Source of the DNA: Xiphophorus maculatus
Taxonomy: Eukaryota > Chordata > Actinopteri > Cyprinodontiformes > Poeciliidae
Length of the DNA: 64,000 bases
Reading direction: 5' to 3'
NCBI RefSeq assembly: GCF_002775205.1
Contig: NC_036446.1
Span: forward strand, 17,484,565-17,548,564
Part shown: positions 59,701-64,000 of the stretch, piece by piece
How the letters are laid out: each line of letters starts with the position of its first letter
How positions within the stretch are numbered: position 1 is the stretch's first letter
The notes under the pieces: generated by a model
Databases searched by the model: none
Told to the model about the DNA's origin: nothing
Seen by the model: the letters and a program-made list of their open reading frames with translations, nothing else
Position numbers and translations under genes: made by a program

Positions 59701-62700
59701 CCTTCTGGTTTGGCAGCTTTGTCTCGCGGGCGAGTATTTCTGAAGATGCTGACGATAAGCAGATTGATGGGGAACATGATGATGGAACTTTGAAATCCAA
59801 CCATAACCTGCTGCCAGGTGAACTCAATGTGACCTGCAACATAAAGGTAGGTTTTAAGTTTAGTCTAATTTTATACAGTAAAGCAACAGGTAAAAAATGT
59901 TATTAGGACTTTTAATATTTGTTTTTTTAGCAGATTATGTAAAACATTATGGTGGATTATGATTATGAAAAATGGAAAATGTGATTTCTTCCTGCTGCAT
60001 GACTTAATTAACTTCTTTGAGCAGAGGAAGCAAAGAGAACATGGAGAGGAGTTGGAGAAAAACTTGGTTGAAGAATGGAAAGACTAATTATCACAACATC
60101 AGTGACAAAAACAAAGAAATATAAAAAAAAAATTGGCTATATTTTTCACATTTTATCACATAATGTATTTTGTGATTAATGTATTTAATTGGTATTTTAT
60201 GTGGTAGAAAAACAGAAAATACTGCATAATTGTAAAATGGAAGAAAAATAGTGAATGATTTTTAACTTTTCGTTTTTACTAATAAAAATCGCAAAGGTGT
60301 GGAATGCATTTGTGTTTAGTTTGTTCATTCTTTAAACACTGATTAAAATCAAGTGTAACTAAGTGCCTTCAGAAGTCAATTCTGCGGGTTTTGTGTATTT
60401 TATTTATCTCTGTATAAATTCAACTGTTCTGTGAATTTACAGGGGGTTGTTAGACAACATTAATGAATAAACAGTATCATGAAGACCAAAAAACACAGCA
60501 AACATGTCAGGGATACAACTTTTAAGAACTTTAAGGAAAAATTACATTATAAAACAATGCCCGATGCAGTACTGTTCAATCCATCATCCAAAAATGGAAA
60601 AGCATGACACATCTGCAAACCTACCAATACATGGCCATCCACCTAAACTAACAGGCTAGACAAGAAAAGCAATAATTAACGAAGCAGACAGGAGGGCTGT
60701 GGTAAGTACGAACACACCAAACTTTTCAAATTTGTATTTTGGAAACTGTAAAACATCTGCAGGTTAAACATTTCCTGGTTTGTATGAAGATAAGGTTCAG
60801 CAAAAACCAAAAATAAAAATATTTTCTAGATGTGTTTAAGGGATTATGAAAGACTGACAATAGATATGTATGTTGCATACCTAAGTCCATGGTCTGTTCA
60901 GACGGGTCTGAGGGGATGCCCCAAAACATGATGCTCGTCAGCATGGTGCAGAGCAGAAGGGAAAAACAACACGACACTCGCTGCACACGTGTGAATGTGC
61001 TGCAGGGTGGCCGGCTAATGACCGAGAACCAGATGTGCCCATCTTGAAAATCCTTGGCTGTCTTCATAAAAAACAAGTTACTAAAAAAGAAAGAGTGGAT
61101 AGAAATGACAGCAACTCAAAATGTGTAATTAATAGATAATGTTAGTTGTTTAATGCAGCTCTTACCTAAATCTCTTTAAATCGGACTCTGTTGCGACAGG
61201 AAAGACCTTGTCAAGCCAGCACTCAGCCATGTCTACCGCAAGCCAGGAGTTGCAGAGAAAGTGCCATTTCTGACCAGTTTCCAGATCCTGCACCATCACT
61301 TTATTCACATACCTGTACATTCAATTTAAACGAATACTTAAAAACTATTGCTTTTCGACTAACTAAAGTAGGACAGCATACAAGATCTTCTCCTCTCACC
61401 AAGCAGGGTGGTCCCCTGAATTGTCGTGCCAGAGTCTTATGTTCTGCAGATCTCCAAGAGAAAAGTGTGTGGTCAACAGAAACATGTCCACCCCGCCCCT
61501 CTCAAACACAGGTTTTTCAGGGTCTGTCAGGTGGTGCGGTTCGCTTTCTCCCTCTGTTCCCAGTAGAGTTATGGTGACCTAAAACACAGGCGGTCAGTCA
61601 GGGTAGACTAAGAGGATTCAATAATGCTTTCACTCACCTGAGAGGAAGTTGATGCACCGTGACGATGCCCTGTGTTAATAGTAAGCATGTAGCGATATTC
61701 TGCCAGAGGGTCGTTGTCCTCAAGAACCGTTATTTTGACCTGCAAGTGGATGGCAAGTAATAAAAGTAGCTTTATAGTCAAATATGTTTGACTGTGCTGA
61801 GTCAATATTTGAAAGGGAAAAAATGCCTGAAGTTAAACCAAAATCTGATGAAAATGACCTTGGTAGAGTCCTGGATGTCTTTCCTGTGTGCCCATACCAC
61901 CACCAGCAGATAAGCAGCAAAAATGGATCCCACAAAGCACACCACAACTGGATTATTAGCAAATGTAGCAAAGAGTTCGGCAGTGCGGGTAACATCCACC
62001 AGGTTGGGCATGACAAAGAAGGAGCTGCCGAAGAATGTTAAGTGGTTACAGAGGCACTGAGTGACCAGCGGAGTGGTGAGGGGGCCGACCTGGGAGAACA
62101 AACAATACTAGGTTTCAGCTTGATACATTTATAAAACAGTAACTGTGAACTGCGTTGTTTTTCTACACACCCTGCAGCCATCTTCACTCCACGAGGACTT
62201 GGTTTCATTCCAGTATTTGCACTGAGCAGCAATGGAAGTTACAGTCACTGTGGCATTGACGGATTTGACGCCAGGCTCAACAATCGGTTTTACAAGGAGG
62301 AAATGAATTCCAGCTCCTCCTGTTCGGTCCTTGGGACTCAGCAGCCACGTAAATTTTTCCACTGTGTCAGAATGACAAACATTATTTTCTCAACTGAACA
62401 GACAGAAAGAACCGCTTGAAAACAATGCCATCCTGTTATATCAATAAAAGTTGTCACATGTCTGGATTTTAGGACCTCAATGGACAATAACAGGGCAGGA
62501 TCGTTTTTAAAAAAATTTAGTTTAAGTTAGTAAGTTGGCTCTGCTCTGAACGCTTATGTTTTGCATTTTACCGTCAACAGAAGATTTGAAATATCTTTAC
62601 AACCAAATCAAAATATGTGGCTTCAGTACCTTCATTTACATTCTCAAGTGGGAGCTGAGTCTTGGCCACATAACTCTTCTCATGTGGGTAAACTTTATAT

Positions 62701-63449
62701 CCAAGGAAAACCATGAAGGATATGTCTTGAGATGGCTCCAGTTTTAGCACCAGGGTCACCTCTGGTGATGGTATGTCAATCATTAATGTGCTGAAATTGG
62801 CAAGGTCAAGGACTGTGCTCTTCTGCTCTCCAACGTCAAGTCTGGGCAGAAGAATCTGAAATCCCAGAATATATATGCATACAAAATATGGCTCCACAAA
62901 TATTCTCCAAATTCAGTTTACTATAAAAGATGCAGAAAGGTTTGTGATGTGACCTCTATTTCCTTAGGCAGGTTTTCAACAGGTATGACTGTGCTGTTCA
63001 TTCTGGTGAAAGACAGCGAGGCCACAGTTCCTGTGATGTTTTCCTCCTTCCAAGCGAATGGGTTTTTCTCAAAGCTCATCATCTAGACGGGCAGAGCATA
63101 ATGACAGAAATCATTAAAAGGTTAGATTTTTGTTTACACTTAGGTTACTTTAGAGGTTGTCTACAAATCTGAATTTATTTGGCAATTACCATAAATTCTG
63201 AAAGCACACCCACACAAATGTGGGTACATGCAAATAAAAAAAGTAGTAATCTGAAACAGAAGGTTGCCTGTATGTGACAGACTTTTTCCATGACGGCTCT
63301 AATTGTGCAAGAGCAATACAGATGTATACTATATCCTGTAATAAGTTTAGACTATCAATTACTTTTTTTATACTGTCTAAACTGTCTTTAAAGGCTTTTG
63401 ATAGTTCTCCAGACTTTCTGCTGCTCTGGAACTCCTTTTCGGCACCCAG
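53720..63449 (-). CDS. pkd1l2: Polycystin-1-like 2-type receptor/channel protein (3' part; 5' end is outside the window)
   Basis: Large membrane protein of the polycystin-1 group. Exons: 63449-63363, 63082-62954, 62855-62630, 62361-62171, 62089-61859, 61739-61638, 61578-61400, 61312-61166, 61080-60881, 59833-59607, 59526-59313, 59230-58773, 58368-58272, 58175-58035, 57943-57758, 55662-55332, 55248-55115, 55031-54904, 54812-54652, 54516-54306, 54184-54083, 54007-53876, 53809-53720. All join in phase: 1367 residues to the stop. Order: end of GAIN; GPS with CKYW...W..DGC, then TQCLCNHLTFF (cleavage expected at HL|T); first membrane helix; PLAT domain (ITVLEDNDP to AVDMAECW); membrane segments; SWLISMVVSFFESLFITQPLK; polycystin extracellular domain (PGFITDGNSKLVG, SYSPGW); channel helices and pore region (VLNYNPVLGAFLIGS). 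PKD1L2 is favoured over PKD1L1/L3 from the C-terminus and GCSH synteny. The first listed exon's acceptor is least certain. Confidence 0.88.
55663..57757 (-). other. Intron within the polycystin extracellular-domain coding region
   Basis: 2.1-kb intron splitting G|GF in the conserved PGFITDGNSKLVG block. AT-rich; no exon or clear repeat recognised. Confidence 0.7.
59834..60880 (-). other. Polycystin-gene intron with a Tc1-like remnant
   Basis: Intron of about 1.05 kb. About half of it is the plus-oriented Tc1-like fragment described separately. The exons on either side join as MDLG-HIEFTWQQ. Confidence 0.75.
60130..60715 (+). mobile_element. Tc1/mariner-like transposon fragment with decayed transposase N-terminus
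   Basis: The left portion (TTTTTCACATTTTATCACAT, GGTATTTTATGTGGTAGA, ACTGCATAATTGTAAAATGG) matches the terminal region of a fish Tc1-like family. From 60479 the plus strand reads MKTKKHSKHVRDTTFKNFK, the start of its transposase, then the frame is lost. Later bases (CTGTTCAATCCATCATCCAA, TGGCCATCCACCTAAACTAA) still follow the family's DNA-binding-domain coding sequence. The copy is cut off at about 60715. Confidence 0.7.
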
Positions 63450-63989
63450 CTCTTCGACCAGACCGTGACAGGATAGTGTGCAAAAAAAAAAGAAAAGTGG
63501 AAAATGTGAGACAGCCCCCCCCCCCAAAAAAACTTTCAGGTTTAATACAGTCATCTACAGTATCAGTAAAATAACATCCAGCAAAAGCCTGACAACAGAC
63601 CAGCAAGAGGCTTCATCTATCAAACTGTGTTACCTCTGGCATTCTTCACAAATCTAACAAAAGGCATTGGGAGTAAACTTGTGTCTTCCTATCCTACTGA
63701 AATGTGTGTATGAATGAAGCAAACTGATCTAGAGCCATACAAGTTAGTGCAAAAGAGCCCAACTGGCAGACCTGTGCCTGCAGAATAATTGCTCAAAGTT
63801 ACTTCAAAAGATTCCAACAAAGTCTCTTTGACATTTCTACCAAATTTCAATAAGGAAACCAATCAATGCCTTTTGGCGTTCCAGCTGAAAAATAGATACA
63901 AAATGCTTTGTCTGATTATGACCTTGAGGCTGTGTTTGCCTCTGCAAAAATAACACTTTTCAACTTTTCTCCTGTGAGAACACACTTAC
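63450..63989 (-). other. Polycystin-gene intron at the right edge
   Basis: No further conserved exon could be picked out between the acceptor at about 63450 and the possible donor at 63989. A run of C residues (63518-63526) and pyrimidine-rich sequence lie close to the acceptor. Confidence 0.5.
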
Positions 63990-64000
63990 TCTGATGTCTA
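63990..64000 (-). CDS. Possible 3' edge of a further upstream exon of the polycystin gene
   Basis: At the right edge the minus strand reads CATCAGA|GTAAGTGT, a near-consensus donor. It may end the next upstream exon, but only 11 bases of it would be in the window, so the frame cannot be tested. Confidence 0.25.

Noticed and set aside
61191..61577. 128-residue plus-strand open frame
   Set aside because: Antisense across two PLAT-domain exons and the intron between them.

Overview
The window is a vertebrate nuclear locus, almost certainly from a teleost fish. The genes are split into many short exons with GT/AG junctions. The DNA is AT-rich and carries microsatellites and remnants of Tc1/mariner-like and hAT-like transposons and of LINEs. 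I recognise four protein genes by reading exons and joining them in phase, and all four are on the minus strand. Right to left, which is their direction of transcription, they are a PKD1L2-type polycystin (3' two-thirds only), nfat5 (complete), kars1 (complete) and gcsh (first two coding exons only). In mammals GCSH and PKD1L2 are neighbours, and NFAT5 and KARS1 lie on the same chromosome arm, so the content is conserved synteny.

Layout: 1-1739 is the 5' part of gcsh (mitochondrial glycine-cleavage H protein), with a 117-bp AC/TG microsatellite just upstream of its start codon. 1898-3000 is intergenic. 3000-11793 is kars1 (lysyl-tRNA synthetase), with separate first coding exons for the cytosolic and mitochondrial enzymes. 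About 12.2-18.7 kb is probably the long nfat5 3' UTR. 18700-51746 is nfat5 (osmotic-stress Rel-family transcription factor), with a giant glutamine-rich exon, a candidate 15-nt microexon and an 18.6-kb first intron full of old repeats. About 51.75-52.05 kb is a CpG-rich promoter. 53720-64000 is the polycystin gene: end of the GAIN region, GPS site, PLAT domain, polycystin extracellular domain and channel segments.

The genes do not form an operon or a pathway. They are tandem housekeeping and regulatory genes with their own promoters. The points most worth a second look are the two-exon kars1 switch with an in-frame upstream ORF; the hAT-like element inserted in a Tc1-like remnant with a clean 8-bp duplication; the in-frame nfat5 microexon; a 21-bp perfect inverted repeat in an nfat5 intron; a 78-bp tandem duplication in the nfat5 glutamine-rich exon; and the TG tract at the gcsh start. 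I found no evidence of a wholly new system. Exon calls come from reading the sequence and from remembered family sequences, not from a database search.
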